From Cellulomonas sp. P24 (GTDB lineage: Bacteria; Actinomycetota; Actinomycetes; Actinomycetales; Cellulomonadaceae), in the NCBI RefSeq assembly GCF_024704385.1, contig NZ_JAJDFX010000002.1, forward strand, positions 1,860,001 to 1,924,000: a stretch of 64,000 nucleotides of DNA. Direction: 5' to 3'. Positions 24,854-33,658 of the stretch are shown piece by piece (position 1 is the stretch's first letter; each line of letters starts with the position of its first letter). The translations under genes were made by a program, and so were the position numbers. The notes beneath the pieces were generated by a model that saw nothing but the letters and a program-made list of their open reading frames with translations, did not search any database and was not told the DNA's origin.

Positions 24854-26287
24854 ATGACGACGCTCACGACGCCGACCTCGGCACCCGCGCGGAGCCCCCG
24901 CGCCAGGCCGCTCCGCGCTCCCGTCCGTCGCACCTGGTGGCCCGACGCCGTCGGCGTCGTGGTGTGGTTCTCCGCACTCGTGGTCGTCGCCCTGTGGGTC
25001 TCGAACGGCGGTGTGCAGAACCTGTTCGCCGGCGCCGGCGACTCGATCCTCTCCCTCGGGCGGCTGACCGGGCTCGTCAGCTCCGACATGCTGCTGCTCC
25101 AGGTGCTCTCGATGGCGCGGATCCCGTGGGTCGAGCGGGCGCTCGGCCAGGACGCGATCTCCCGCTGGCACCGGCTGCTCGGGTTCACCTCGGTGAACCT
25201 GCTGCTCGCGCACGCGGTGCTGACGACCCTCGCCTACGCGATGCTCGGTCGCCTCCCGTTCCTGTCCGAGCTCTGGTCCCTCGTGACCACCGCGCCCGGG
25301 ATGCTGCTCGCGACCGCCGGCACCGCGCTGTTCGTCATGATCATGGTCACGTCGATCCGCGCCGCCCGCCGCCGGATGCGCTACGAGTCGTGGCACCTGC
25401 TGCACCTGTACGCGTACCTCGGCGCAGGCCTCGCCCTGCCGCACCAGCTCTGGACCGGTGCGGACTTCCTCGCGTCACCGGTGGCCACGGCCTACTGGTG
25501 GGGCCTGTACGCGTTCGCGCTCGCCTCGGTGCTCGCGTTCCGGGTCGCGATGCCGTGGCGGTTGTCCCGGCAGCAGAACCTCGTCGTCTCGAAGGTCGTC
25601 ACCGAGGCTCCCGACGTGGTGTCGATCCACCTGACCGGCAAGCACCTCGCGAGGATGCCGGTGGCCGCCGGGCAGTTCTTCGTGTGGCGGTTCCGCACCG
25701 GACCGGGCTGGACCCGCGGCCACCCCCTGTCGCTCTCCGCGGCGCCCACCACCGCCGGCCTCCGGGTCACGTCGAGCACGCAGGGCGACGACGGCGACCG
25801 CCTCGCCCGGATGAAGCCCGGCACGCGTGTCCTCATCGAGGGGCCGTACGGCCGTCTCACCCCGGACGTCCGCACGCAGCCCCGCCTCGCGGTCATCGGC
25901 AGCGGCCTCGGCCTGGCCCCGTTGATCTCGGTGCTCCAGGCCACGGTCGCCAACCCCGGACCCACCGAGTGGCCGGTCACCGTGATCCGCCGCTTCCACG
26001 CCGCCGGGCCGCAACCGCTGCAGGCCGAGCTCGATGCGCTCGTCGCCTCCGGCGCCGTGAAGGTCCTCGACCTCGTGGGGCCGCGCAGCACCGCCGGCAC
26101 GACGTGGCTGCCCGCGCACCTGGGGCACGTGCCGGGCCCCGAAGCCCTCACGCGACTCATCCCCGACCTCGACCGCACGGACGTGTACGTGTGCGGGGCC
26201 GCACCCTGGGCCGAGGCGGTCGGCGCCGATGCGCGCGCCGCCGGTGTCGGGAGCCACGCCCTGCACGTCGAACGCTTCAGCTGGTAG
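24854..26287 (+). CDS. Ferric-reductase-like transmembrane flavocytochrome
   Basis: A 477-residue membrane electron-transfer protein. About six helices form a ferric-reductase-type heme domain (WHRLLGFTSVNLLLAHAVL and YESWHLLHLYAYLGAGLALPHQ carry the His pairs). From about 240 a ferredoxin-reductase-like domain follows, with FFVWRF...GHPLSLSAAP for FAD, VIGSGLGLAPLISVLQA for NAD(P)H and DVYVCGAAPW at the end. It should pass electrons from cytosolic NAD(P)H outward. ATG 24854 follows CGAGG. An exported FMN-binding protein lies directly downstream. Confidence 0.9.
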   Translation: MTTLTTPTSAPARSPRARPLRAPVRRTWWPDAVGVVVWFSALVVVALWVSNGGVQNLFAGAGDSILSLGRLTGLVSSDMLLLQVLSMARIPWVERALGQDAISRWHRLLGFTSVNLLLAHAVLTTLAYAMLGRLPFLSELWSLVTTAPGMLLATAGTALFVMIMVTSIRAARRRMRYESWHLLHLYAYLGAGLALPHQLWTGADFLASPVATAYWWGLYAFALASVLAFRVAMPWRLSRQQNLVVSKVVTEAPDVVSIHLTGKHLARMPVAAGQFFVWRFRTGPGWTRGHPLSLSAAPTTAGLRVTSSTQGDDGDRLARMKPGTRVLIEGPYGRLTPDVRTQPRLAVIGSGLGLAPLISVLQATVANPGPTEWPVTVIRRFHAAGPQPLQAELDALVASGAVKVLDLVGPRSTAGTTWLPAHLGHVPGPEALTRLIPDLDRTDVYVCGAAPWAEAVGADARAAGVGSHALHVERFSW

Positions 26288-26313
26288 ACCAGCAGGACAC
26301 CCGGAGAACCCTC

Positions 26314-26754
26314 ATGCGCCGCATCATCATCGCCCTTGCCAGCACCGTCACCGCCGTCGTCATGCTCTTCTCGTGGCCCACGAGCACCAACCGGTCGGTG
26401 TCCACCGGTCCCGGTGGGACCTCGGGCACCGGGACGACCGGCGGCACGAGCTCCGGAACCGGCTCGTCCGGCACCACCACGACGACCTACGACGGCGACG
26501 TCGCCTCGACCCGGTGGGGTGACGTCCAGGTGCGGATCACCGTCACCGACGGGAAGGTCACCGCGTCGGAGGCCATCGCCTACCCGAACGGCAACGGCCG
26601 TGACCAGCAGATCAACGCCTACGCGATCCCGATCCTCAACCAGGAGGCCGTGGCGGCGCAGTCCGCGAACATCTCGATGGTGTCCGGGGCGACGGTCACC
26701 AGCCAGGGCTACGTGCAGTCGCTCCAGAGCGCTCTCGACAAGGCCGGCATCTAG
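26314..26754 (+). CDS. Exported FMN-binding protein with flavinylation motif
   Basis: A 146-residue protein with an N-terminal anchor (IIIALASTVTAVVMLFSW), a Gly/Ser/Thr linker and an FMN_bind domain from about 60. SGATVTS near the C-terminus fits the motif in which ApbE attaches FMN covalently to a Thr, as in RnfG and NqrC. It lies 26 bases after the ferric-reductase-like gene, so the flavin is the likely outside electron acceptor. The only ApbE gene visible is at 44.7-45.7 kb. Confidence 0.88.
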   Translation: MRRIIIALASTVTAVVMLFSWPTSTNRSVSTGPGGTSGTGTTGGTSSGTGSSGTTTTTYDGDVASTRWGDVQVRITVTDGKVTASEAIAYPNGNGRDQQINAYAIPILNQEAVAAQSANISMVSGATVTSQGYVQSLQSALDKAGI

Positions 26755-26755
26755 G

Positions 26756-26775
26756 GTCGACGTCCCCGCGTCGAC
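26756..26775. terminator. Small hairpin between convergent genes
   Basis: GTCGACG and CGTCGAC pair around a six-base loop immediately after the FMN-binding gene and before the convergent hydrolase stop. Short stem without T run, so only moderately convincing. Confidence 0.5.
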
Positions 26776-27552
26776 TCAGACCTGGAAGAACTCCAGCAGC
26801 GCCGGCGCGAGATCCTCCGGCGGCACAGTGTGGAAGCTACCGTCGAGGAGCCGGGACGTCGCACCCGGCACCCGCGCCGCCGTCGCCGCGACGGCGTCCT
26901 GGAGCCAGGCAGGGCTGCCGGTGCTGCCGAGCGCCAACGTCGGGACCGTGATGCGCGCGAGCGCCGCGTCCGGGGGCCGGTTGTCGCCCATGACCTGCAG
27001 GTCGTAGAGGATCGTGTGGGCCAGGGCCTCGAGCGCCGGCCAGGCGGGTGACTGACGGGTCTGCGCGACGGCCTGCGGCGGGAGTCCGACGGCGTCGGTC
27101 ATGAACCTCTCGACCACCTCGCCGCGGCGACCCGCGTCCAGCAGCGTGCGGAGCTCCTCGACGAGGTCGACCGGCCCGGCGGGCCGGTCCCCGACCGCAA
27201 AGGGCGGCTCGAACACGACCAGGCGCCCGATCGGCACGCCTGCTGCTGGCGCAGCGAGTGCGAGAGCCGCACCCGAGGAGTGGCCGTACACGAACGCGCG
27301 GCCACCGGCCGCGTCGATCACGGCCGCGAGGTCCTCGATCTCCCGCTCGACCGCGTAGGGCGGGGTGTCGCCGCTGTCACCGCGCCCGCGACGGTCGTAG
27401 GTGATCGCGCGCAGGTCGGTCGCGAGCACCTGGGCCAGCGGAGCCGCGCTGCGGCGGTCGCTCAGGGCGCCGCCGATCAGGACGACGGGTGTGCCGTCGC
27501 CGACTGCGTCGTACCCGATCGCTGTGCCGTCCCGCGAGACAACCGTCGCCAT
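26776..27552 (-). CDS. Alpha/beta hydrolase
   Basis: A 258-residue hydrolase starting MATVVSRDGTAIGYDAVGDG. ITYDRRGRGDSG is the typical post-oxyanion loop, VYGHSSGAALALA the nucleophile elbow and DGSFHTVPPE the catalytic His region. It resembles small chloroperoxidase/esterase-type hydrolases of Actinobacteria. ATG 27552 with GGAGAG four bases before it is preferred over the longer frame. Convergent with the FMN-binding gene. Confidence 0.86.
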   Translation of the reverse strand: MATVVSRDGTAIGYDAVGDGTPVVLIGGALSDRRSAAPLAQVLATDLRAITYDRRGRGDSGDTPPYAVEREIEDLAAVIDAAGGRAFVYGHSSGAALALAAPAAGVPIGRLVVFEPPFAVGDRPAGPVDLVEELRTLLDAGRRGEVVERFMTDAVGLPPQAVAQTRQSPAWPALEALAHTILYDLQVMGDNRPPDAALARITVPTLALGSTGSPAWLQDAVAATAARVPGATSRLLDGSFHTVPPEDLAPALLEFFQV

Positions 27553-27649
27553 GGGGCTCTCCGTTCGCGGTCTCGATCCTGCGGAGACGCTACAACGCGC
27601 GGCCGACACGGGCCCGTCGCCGCTCCCCCGCGACCGGTACCCGACACCC

Positions 27650-27706
27650 GCTCAGCTGGGCCTGACGTGCTCAGCTGGTCTTGACGTGCTCAGCTGGTCT
27701 TGACGT
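27650..27706 (+). repeat. Three 19-bp tandem repeats across a gene end
   Basis: Units at 27650-27668, 27669-27687 and 27688-27706 read GCTCAGCTGGTCTTGACGT, with two changes in the first. The stop codon of the convergent-strand gene above (27690-27692) is inside the last unit. Confidence 0.85.
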
Positions 27707-28433
27707 ACTCGGCTGTCTGCCACGTCGTGCCCACCACGTGCAGCCCGGCGTCGGTGACCTCGATCGAGGTGATGTCCAGGCCAGGGATGCGCGCGAGCCT
27801 GTCGTTCACCAGGCTCTCGAGCACGCTGGACCCCCGAGAGAGCAAGTTGGACGGGACGTGCATCGGGCCGACCGAGGCGTCGGCGATGTCGGCCCACAGG
27901 GTCGAGCCGCTGAAGCCGGCCGTGCCCTCGACGTACACCGGCCAGTCCTGCCCCCCGTAGGTGACCACCGCGGACATCCGTGCGCTGTCGGGTCCGGTGA
28001 TGTCGACCTGGACGTCGCTGACGGGCCAGTACGACGACGAGTGCCGGAACGACATGAGGGCGGACAGCTCGGCCTCGGTGAACGTCGCGTCCAACGGCTG
28101 CGACCCGGTGTAGACCCGCTCGTAGTCGGCCGGGTTCGCACCTGCCGGCAGGACCGGCCACTGGACGCCAGCCTTGACCAGGGCGCTGTCGAAGTCGGCC
28201 TCGGTGGCGTGCACCCCGAGATCGCGGGGCTGACTCTGGCTCCGCATCCACACGTACACCCCACCGGCACTGACCAGCAGGATCACGAGCACGATCACGA
28301 ACGAGGTCAGGCACCCGTGGCGCTTGCGTGCGGGGGGCGGCGGAGGGGCCGGGACCGGTGCATCCGTGCCGGCGGTCGACGGGTGCGGCTCGTTCGGCTC
28401 GTTCGGAGCAGCCGACTTGACGTCATCGTCCAT
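27690..28433 (-). CDS. Membrane-anchored hypothetical protein
   Basis: A 247-residue protein: Pro/Ala-rich cytoplasmic tail, one helix (CLTSFVIVLVILLVSAGGVYVW) at about 41-62, then an extracellular domain of about 180 residues with mixed alpha/beta content and a FTEAELSALMSFRHSS segment. No family recognised. ATG 28433 has GAGGTGG six bases before it. Its last codons and stop are part of a 19-bp tandem repeat, so the C-terminus may vary between strains. Confidence 0.72.
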   Translation of the reverse strand: MDDDVKSAAPNEPNEPHPSTAGTDAPVPAPPPPPARKRHGCLTSFVIVLVILLVSAGGVYVWMRSQSQPRDLGVHATEADFDSALVKAGVQWPVLPAGANPADYERVYTGSQPLDATFTEAELSALMSFRHSSSYWPVSDVQVDITGPDSARMSAVVTYGGQDWPVYVEGTAGFSGSTLWADIADASVGPMHVPSNLLSRGSSVLESLVNDRLARIPGLDITSIEVTDAGLHVVGTTWQTAEYVKTS

Positions 28434-28666
28434 CGCGCACCACCTCAGAGAGGAAGCCGATCGTCTTTCGACACTAGGAGGGCGCGGCGGCGCGGCGCAT
28501 GGGTCCGATGTCCTATGCGCTGGATGTGACACTCCTGTGTAGACCCGGGTGCGCGTGACCCCCGGTTCGACCCGCACCTCCGGGCCGCGTCAAGACTCGC
28601 CTCTCCGGCGTGAAGAACGCGTCAAGATCGCCGATCGGCCCGTGCGGCCGAGGGTTGACTCGAGCT

Positions 28667-30694
28667 GTGTCCCAGGTCATCAGTGTGCCCAAACGCCTGC
28701 TCGTCGGGCGCCCCCTGAGCAGTGCGCGCATGGGTGAGACGTTGCTCCCCAAGGTGCTCGCGCTCCCCGTCTTCTGCTCGGACCCGTTGTCCTCGAACGC
28801 GTACGCGACCGAGGAGATCCTGCTCGTCCTGTCCGTCGGTGGGCTGTCGTTGATCCACCTCGCCCCGTGGGTGGCGGCCGGGGTGATCCTGCTGCTGGCG
28901 GTCGTGGTGATCTCCTACCGGCAGACCACGTACGCCTACCCGAACGGTGGCGGCGCCTACGCCGTCAGCCGCGCGAACCTCGGGCAGAACGCGGCGCTGA
29001 TCGCCGCCGGTGCGCTGCTGATCGACTACGTGCTCACGGTCGCCGTCTCGGTCGCGGCAGGTGTCGCGAACATCGTGTCCGCGTTCCCGTCCCTCGCGCC
29101 GCACACCGTGACGCTGTCCGTCGGCGTGGTGGTGCTGCTCGCGCTCGCCAACCTGCGCGGCCTCAAGGAGTCCGGCAAGGCGTTCGCGGTGCCGACCTAC
29201 GCGTTCGTCGGCTCGGTGTTCCTCATGATCGCGGTCGGGCTGTTCCGCACCGCGACGGGCGCCGCCCCGGTCGCCGAGTCCGCGCACCTCCAGGTCGCCG
29301 CCCTGCCCGGCGCGGCACCGAGCGGGCTGCTGCTCGTCGCCGTCGTGCTGCGCGCGTTCGCGTCCGGGTGCACCGCCCTCACGGGCGTCGAGGCGGTCAG
29401 CAACGGGGTGCCGAACTTCCGGCCGCCGAAGAGCAAGAACGCCTCCGCGACGCTCGGCATCATGGCCGGCCTGACGATCGCCATGTTCATCGGGCTCACC
29501 GCGATGGCCCTGATCGCGCACGTCCACATCTCCGACGACCCGGCGCGGTTGATCGGCGCACCGGCCGGCTACACGCAGCGCACCGTGATCGCCCAGCTCG
29601 CCGGGGCGGTGTTCGGCAGCGCGAGCCTCGGGTTCTACCTGGTCCAGACGTTCACGGCGCTGATCCTCGTGCTCGCCGCGAACACCGCGTTCAACGGGTT
29701 CCCGATCCTCGCGTCGATCCTCGGGCACGACGGGTTCCTCCCGCGCCAGCTCTCCCGTCGCGGCGACCGGCTCGTGTTCAGCAACGGCATCATCATCCTG
29801 GCCGGGTTCGCCGTCGTGCTCCTCGTCGCGTTCGAGGCCAGCCCGACCCGACTGATCCAGCTGTACATCCTCGGTGTGTTCGTCTCGTTCACGCTGAGCC
29901 AGGCCGGGATGGTGCGGCACTGGACGGACAAGCTGCGGGAGGCCGAGCGCACCGAGCGCGGGCACATCCTCCGCGCCCGGGCGATCAACGGCTTCGGTGC
30001 GGCCCTGACCGCGCTGGTCCTCGTGATCGTGCTCGCGACCAAGTTCACGCACGGCGCGTGGCTCGTCGTGATCGCGATGCCGATCCTGTACTCGCTCATG
30101 CACGGGATCAAGCGGCACTACGAGCGCGTCGACCGGGAGCTGGTGCCCCGGGTCGACGGGGTCCCGCTGCCGAGCCGCGTGCACGCCGTCGTCCTCATCT
30201 CGCGCCTCAACGCACCGGCGCTGCGCGCCCTCTCGTTCGCCCGCGCGACCCGCCCGTCGACGCTCGTCGCCCTGACGGTCCGCACGGACAAGGCCGACAC
30301 GGACCGCCTCGTCGCCGAGTGGAAGGCACGCGACGTCCCCGTCCCGCTGACCGTGCTCGACTCGCCGTTCCGCGACATCTCCCGACCCGCGATCGAGTAC
30401 ATCGCGGACATCCGCCGCAAGGGGCCGCGGGACGTCGTCGCGGTGTTCATCCCCGAGTACGTCGTCGAGCACTGGTGGGAGCAGCTCCTGCACAACCAGA
30501 GCGCCCTGCGGCTCAAGGCACGCCTGCTGTTCCAGAGCGGTGTGATGGTGACGAGCGTGCCGTGGCGGTTCGGCGGCGAGCCGGTACCGCAGACCGTGAC
30601 GCCGGACACCGTGGCGCCGTCGACCACAGGGTCGCAGACCGCAGCGCCGCGGACCGCAGCGCCGGGACCTGAGCCCGTGCCCGTGCCACGCTGA
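28667..30694 (+). CDS. KimA-like APC-family potassium permease
   Basis: A 675-residue protein with about 12 helices and a C-terminal cytoplasmic domain of about 180 residues. RPLSSARMGETLLPKVLALPVFCSDPLSSNAYATEEIL at the start, read in parts, matches the KimA/YdaO group of APC transporters that import potassium; YAYPNGGGAYAVS is the APC signature. It is followed at four bases by KdpD-like and KdpE-like genes, which supports a potassium role. GTG 28667 was chosen, with GTG 28685 as alternative. No c-di-AMP riboswitch could be recognised upstream. Confidence 0.82.
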   Translation: MSQVISVPKRLLVGRPLSSARMGETLLPKVLALPVFCSDPLSSNAYATEEILLVLSVGGLSLIHLAPWVAAGVILLLAVVVISYRQTTYAYPNGGGAYAVSRANLGQNAALIAAGALLIDYVLTVAVSVAAGVANIVSAFPSLAPHTVTLSVGVVVLLALANLRGLKESGKAFAVPTYAFVGSVFLMIAVGLFRTATGAAPVAESAHLQVAALPGAAPSGLLLVAVVLRAFASGCTALTGVEAVSNGVPNFRPPKSKNASATLGIMAGLTIAMFIGLTAMALIAHVHISDDPARLIGAPAGYTQRTVIAQLAGAVFGSASLGFYLVQTFTALILVLAANTAFNGFPILASILGHDGFLPRQLSRRGDRLVFSNGIIILAGFAVVLLVAFEASPTRLIQLYILGVFVSFTLSQAGMVRHWTDKLREAERTERGHILRARAINGFGAALTALVLVIVLATKFTHGAWLVVIAMPILYSLMHGIKRHYERVDRELVPRVDGVPLPSRVHAVVLISRLNAPALRALSFARATRPSTLVALTVRTDKADTDRLVAEWKARDVPVPLTVLDSPFRDISRPAIEYIADIRRKGPRDVVAVFIPEYVVEHWWEQLLHNQSALRLKARLLFQSGVMVTSVPWRFGGEPVPQTVTPDTVAPSTTGSQTAAPRTAAPGPEPVPVPR

Positions 30695-30698
30695 TCCC

Positions 30699-32132
30699 AT
30701 GGCGACAGACGACGCGACCGGCGGCTCGACTCGCGTCGGCGGTCTCCCGCTGCCCGACGCGGGGCTCTCGCCGGCGCGGCGCTGGTCGGGGCTGGCGATC
30801 GCCCTCGTCGGTCTGCCCCTGCTGACCTGGGTGCTGGTCGGGCAGGACCTCGCGCTCGGGAGCGTGCTCCTGCTGTACGTGCTGGCCGACGTCGTCGTGG
30901 CCGCTGTCGGCGGGCTGTGGCCGGGGATCCTCGCGGCGGCCGCGTCGTTGTTCGCGGCGAACTGGTTCCTGACGCCGCCGTACCACACGCTCGCGGTCGA
31001 GAACCGCGACAGCATCGTCGAGCTCGTGGTGTTCGCCGTCGTGGCGATCATCGTCAGCCTCACGGTCGAGGTCGCGGCCCGGGACCGTGGACGTGCCGCT
31101 CGGAGCGGCGTCGAGGCGCGCCTGCTGTCGCGGTTCGCGGCCCGGCCCGCCGCCGAGCTGAGCCTCACGCAGGTCCTCGAGAACGTCCGCACGACGTTCG
31201 GCATGACGTCCGCGGCCCTCGTCCGGTCCACGCCCGCCGGTGACGGTGCCGTCATCGCGCGCGTCGGCCCGCCCGAGGCCAGCCCCGCGAGCATCCGCGT
31301 CCCGGCCGGTGGCGAGCTCGTGCTCGTCGCCCACGGCCCGACGCTGTTCGCCGAGGACCGACGCGTGCTCGAACGCCTGGCCGCAGCGGCCGCCCGGGCC
31401 TGGGAGGCCCAACGGCTCGCGGCGCAGGCCGACGAGCTGACCCAGACCGACCGGGTCCGCTCCGCGCTGCTCGCCGCCGTCGGCCACGACCTCCGGACTC
31501 CGCTCGCGGGCATCAAGGCCGCCGTGAGCAGCCTGCGTCAGGACGACATCGCGTGGTCCCCCGAGGAGCAGGACGAGCTGCTCGCCACGATCGAGGAGTC
31601 GTCCGACCGGCTCACGGACCTGATCGCGAACCTGCTCGACATGAGCCGGCTCCAGGCGGGCCGGGTCACGGTGCAGCTCACCGCCGTCGCCCTCGACGAG
31701 GTTGTCTCGCGTGCGGTGCTCGACACCCCGACCAGCGCGATCGTCATGGAGATCCCCGACACCCTGCCGCTCGTCGAGGCCGACCCGGGCCTGCTCGAGC
31801 GCGCGGTCGCGAACCTCGTCGACAACGCCCGCCGGCACAGCCCCGCCGGGCGGCCCGTCGTGCTCGGTGCGTCGGTGAGCGGCGGTCGGGTGCACCTGCA
31901 CGTCGTCGACCACGGCAGCGGCGTCGCACCGGAGAGCTGGGGGTCCATGTTCGCGCCGTTCCAGCGGCTCGACGACCGCACCGACGGTGCCGGCGTCGGG
32001 CTCGGCCTGGCGATCGTCAAGGGGTTCTGCGACGCGATGGGCGTGACCGTGACCCCGCGCACGACTGCCGGCGGCGGCCTCACCATGACCCTCGAGATCC
32101 CGCTCGCCCTCGAGACCCCGGTGCACCCATGA
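30699..32132 (+). CDS. KdpD-like sensor histidine kinase without KdpD input domain
   Basis: A 477-residue kinase. It has a DUF4118 four-helix block (LVGLPLLTWVL to VEVAARDRG), including ANWFLTPPYHTLAV typical of KdpD, a short GAF-like region, then AVGHDLRTPLAGIK with the phospho-His at 263, and an ATPase domain (NLVDNARRHSP, GVGLGLAIVKGF). The large cytoplasmic KdpD/UspA domain at the N-terminus of true KdpD is missing. It overlaps the regulator gene by four bases. Confidence 0.9.
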   Translation: MATDDATGGSTRVGGLPLPDAGLSPARRWSGLAIALVGLPLLTWVLVGQDLALGSVLLLYVLADVVVAAVGGLWPGILAAAASLFAANWFLTPPYHTLAVENRDSIVELVVFAVVAIIVSLTVEVAARDRGRAARSGVEARLLSRFAARPAAELSLTQVLENVRTTFGMTSAALVRSTPAGDGAVIARVGPPEASPASIRVPAGGELVLVAHGPTLFAEDRRVLERLAAAAARAWEAQRLAAQADELTQTDRVRSALLAAVGHDLRTPLAGIKAAVSSLRQDDIAWSPEEQDELLATIEESSDRLTDLIANLLDMSRLQAGRVTVQLTAVALDEVVSRAVLDTPTSAIVMEIPDTLPLVEADPGLLERAVANLVDNARRHSPAGRPVVLGASVSGGRVHLHVVDHGSGVAPESWGSMFAPFQRLDDRTDGAGVGLGLAIVKGFCDAMGVTVTPRTTAGGGLTMTLEIPLALETPVHP

Positions 32133-32803
32133 CCAAGATCCTCGTCGTCGACGACGACCCCGGGCTGCTGCGCGCACTGTCGATCAACCTGCGCGCCCGG
32201 CACTTCGAGGTGCAGACGGCCTCCGACGGCGCGAGCGCGCTCCGGCTCGCCGGGAGCTTCGTGCCCGACCTCGTGGTGCTCGACCTCGGGCTGCCGGACC
32301 TCGACGGGGTCGACGTCGTCGCCGGGCTGCGCGGCTGGACGACCGTGCCGATCATCGTCCTCTCGGCCCGCGACAGCCAGGCGACCAAGGTCGATGCCCT
32401 CGACGCCGGCGCCGACGACTACATGACCAAGCCGTTCGGCATGGACGAGCTGCTCGCCCGGATCCGCGCGGGCCTGCGCCGCGCGATCCCGGACCCGCCG
32501 GCGCCCGTCGTCCGCACCGCGAGCTTCACGGTCGACCTCGCCGCCAAGCGGGTCGAGCGGGACGGGGTGACGATCCGGCTCACCCCCACCGAGTGGCATC
32601 TGCTCGAGATCCTCGTCCGCAACGTCGGCAAGCTCGTGAGCCAGCAGCAGCTGCTGCGGGAGGTCTGGGGACCGCACTACGAGCACGAGACCAACTACCT
32701 GCGCGTCTACCTCGCGCAGCTCCGCCGCAAGCTCGAGCCGGAACCGGCCCACCCGCGCCACCTGATCACCGAGCCGGGGATGGGGTACCGGTTCGAGCCG
32801 TGA
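32129..32803 (+). CDS. kdpE: KdpE-like response regulator
   Basis: A 224-residue OmpR-type regulator. The receiver has the acidic pocket (VVDDDPG) and phospho-acceptor Asp52 in LVVLDLGLPDLDG, with Lys in MTKPFGMDE; the winged helix contains RLTPTEWHLLEILVRNVGKLVS and the KdpE-like NYLRVYLAQLRRKLEPEP. It should be activated by the upstream kinase. No kdpFABC genes are in the window, so the adjoining permease gene is the obvious candidate target. Confidence 0.9.
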   Translation: MTKILVVDDDPGLLRALSINLRARHFEVQTASDGASALRLAGSFVPDLVVLDLGLPDLDGVDVVAGLRGWTTVPIIVLSARDSQATKVDALDAGADDYMTKPFGMDELLARIRAGLRRAIPDPPAPVVRTASFTVDLAAKRVERDGVTIRLTPTEWHLLEILVRNVGKLVSQQQLLREVWGPHYEHETNYLRVYLAQLRRKLEPEPAHPRHLITEPGMGYRFEP

Positions 32804-32812
32804 CCCGGCTCG

Positions 32813-32828
32813 CGCGTCGGCCGACGCG
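32813..32828. terminator. Short palindrome after kdpE
   Basis: CGCGTCGGCCGACGCG is a perfect 16-bp dyad in the spacer between convergent genes. It could act as a terminator in both directions but has no loop or T run. Confidence 0.4.
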
Positions 32829-32867
32829 TTCGGGGCGGCTGCTCGTCGCGCGCGTGAGGTCGAGGAG

Positions 32868-33563
32868 TCAGACGGCCGGACCCGGATCGCTCGTCGGAGC
32901 GCCGAGAACCTGCTCGAACCACCCGCCCGGCGCCACGACCGGTCGGGCCGGTGGCCGCGGCTCGTACTCGTCGGCCGATGCGGGCTCCACCAGCCAGAGC
33001 TCGACCACGCAGGCGGCTGCCTCGGCGAGAGGACCCGCATCCAGGACGGTCACGGTCTCCGGGATCCCGAACGCCGGCCAGGCGCACACGATCCTGAGGT
33101 CGCCCGCCGGCGGGACGACGGTCAGCCAGTAGGAGGCGTCGTACGTCCGCCCGCCGCCTCCCGCCCCCCGAGAGACGAGTGCGACGTCCAGCGAGTCGTC
33201 CTCCGAGAGATGCCGGAACCACGGGTCGCCCAGCATCGCGGCCCTTCGGCCGTCGGCCAGCTCGACGCCGAGCATCAGCTGGCGCCCGTCCGCAGGAGGC
33301 AGGTGCCCGCCGTGCGCCAACGCGACGAGGTCCTCTGGGCGGTCGGGCTCACCGTCGCGACGGCGGCGCACGATGATCCGGAGGAGGACCCCGGTGCTGA
33401 AGACTGTCGCACCGTCGAGCCCGACGGCGACGTCATCGGTGCGCGCGAGCACCGCGCTCAGTGCCGCCGCGCACGGGATCTCGTTCTCCGGAGGGTTCAT
33501 CCTCCGCGCCCGCTCCGCGGCACGCGCGGCGTCCGGTCCCCCTGACCTGCTCACGAATTGCAT
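32868..33563 (-). CDS. Conserved-looking hypothetical protein
   Basis: A 231-residue soluble protein with no signal or membrane segment. It has a regular beta-rich body: VAVGLDGATVFSTGVLLRIIV, LMLGVELADGRRAAML, SYWLTVVPPAGDLRIVCAWP and GIPETVTVLDAGPLAEAAA. The repeated strand pattern resembles immunity-type or DUF proteins of Actinobacteria, but I do not recognise the family. Start ATG 33563 is the first in frame. Confidence 0.7.
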   Translation of the reverse strand: MQFVSRSGGPDAARAAERARRMNPPENEIPCAAALSAVLARTDDVAVGLDGATVFSTGVLLRIIVRRRRDGEPDRPEDLVALAHGGHLPPADGRQLMLGVELADGRRAAMLGDPWFRHLSEDDSLDVALVSRGAGGGGRTYDASYWLTVVPPAGDLRIVCAWPAFGIPETVTVLDAGPLAEAAACVVELWLVEPASADEYEPRPPARPVVAPGGWFEQVLGAPTSDPGPAV

Positions 33564-33658
33564 GCCCCGAGGGTTCCGCCGGCGGGCGCGCTCGTCAACC
33601 GCCGGCGCTCGCCGCCGCCGGCGCGAACCGTGATCAGGGCGCGTGCCAGACTGCGCGG

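Noticed and set aside
28434-28666. Possible c-di-AMP (ydaO) riboswitch before the KimA-like gene
   Set aside because: The conserved riboswitch blocks could not be found in the 233-bp leader; the idea came from the gene family alone.
28622-31516. 964-codon open frame on the minus strand
   Set aside because: It lies antisense to the KimA-like and KdpD-like genes, is Arg/Asp/Gly-rich without domains, and exists only because stops are rare in GC-rich third positions.
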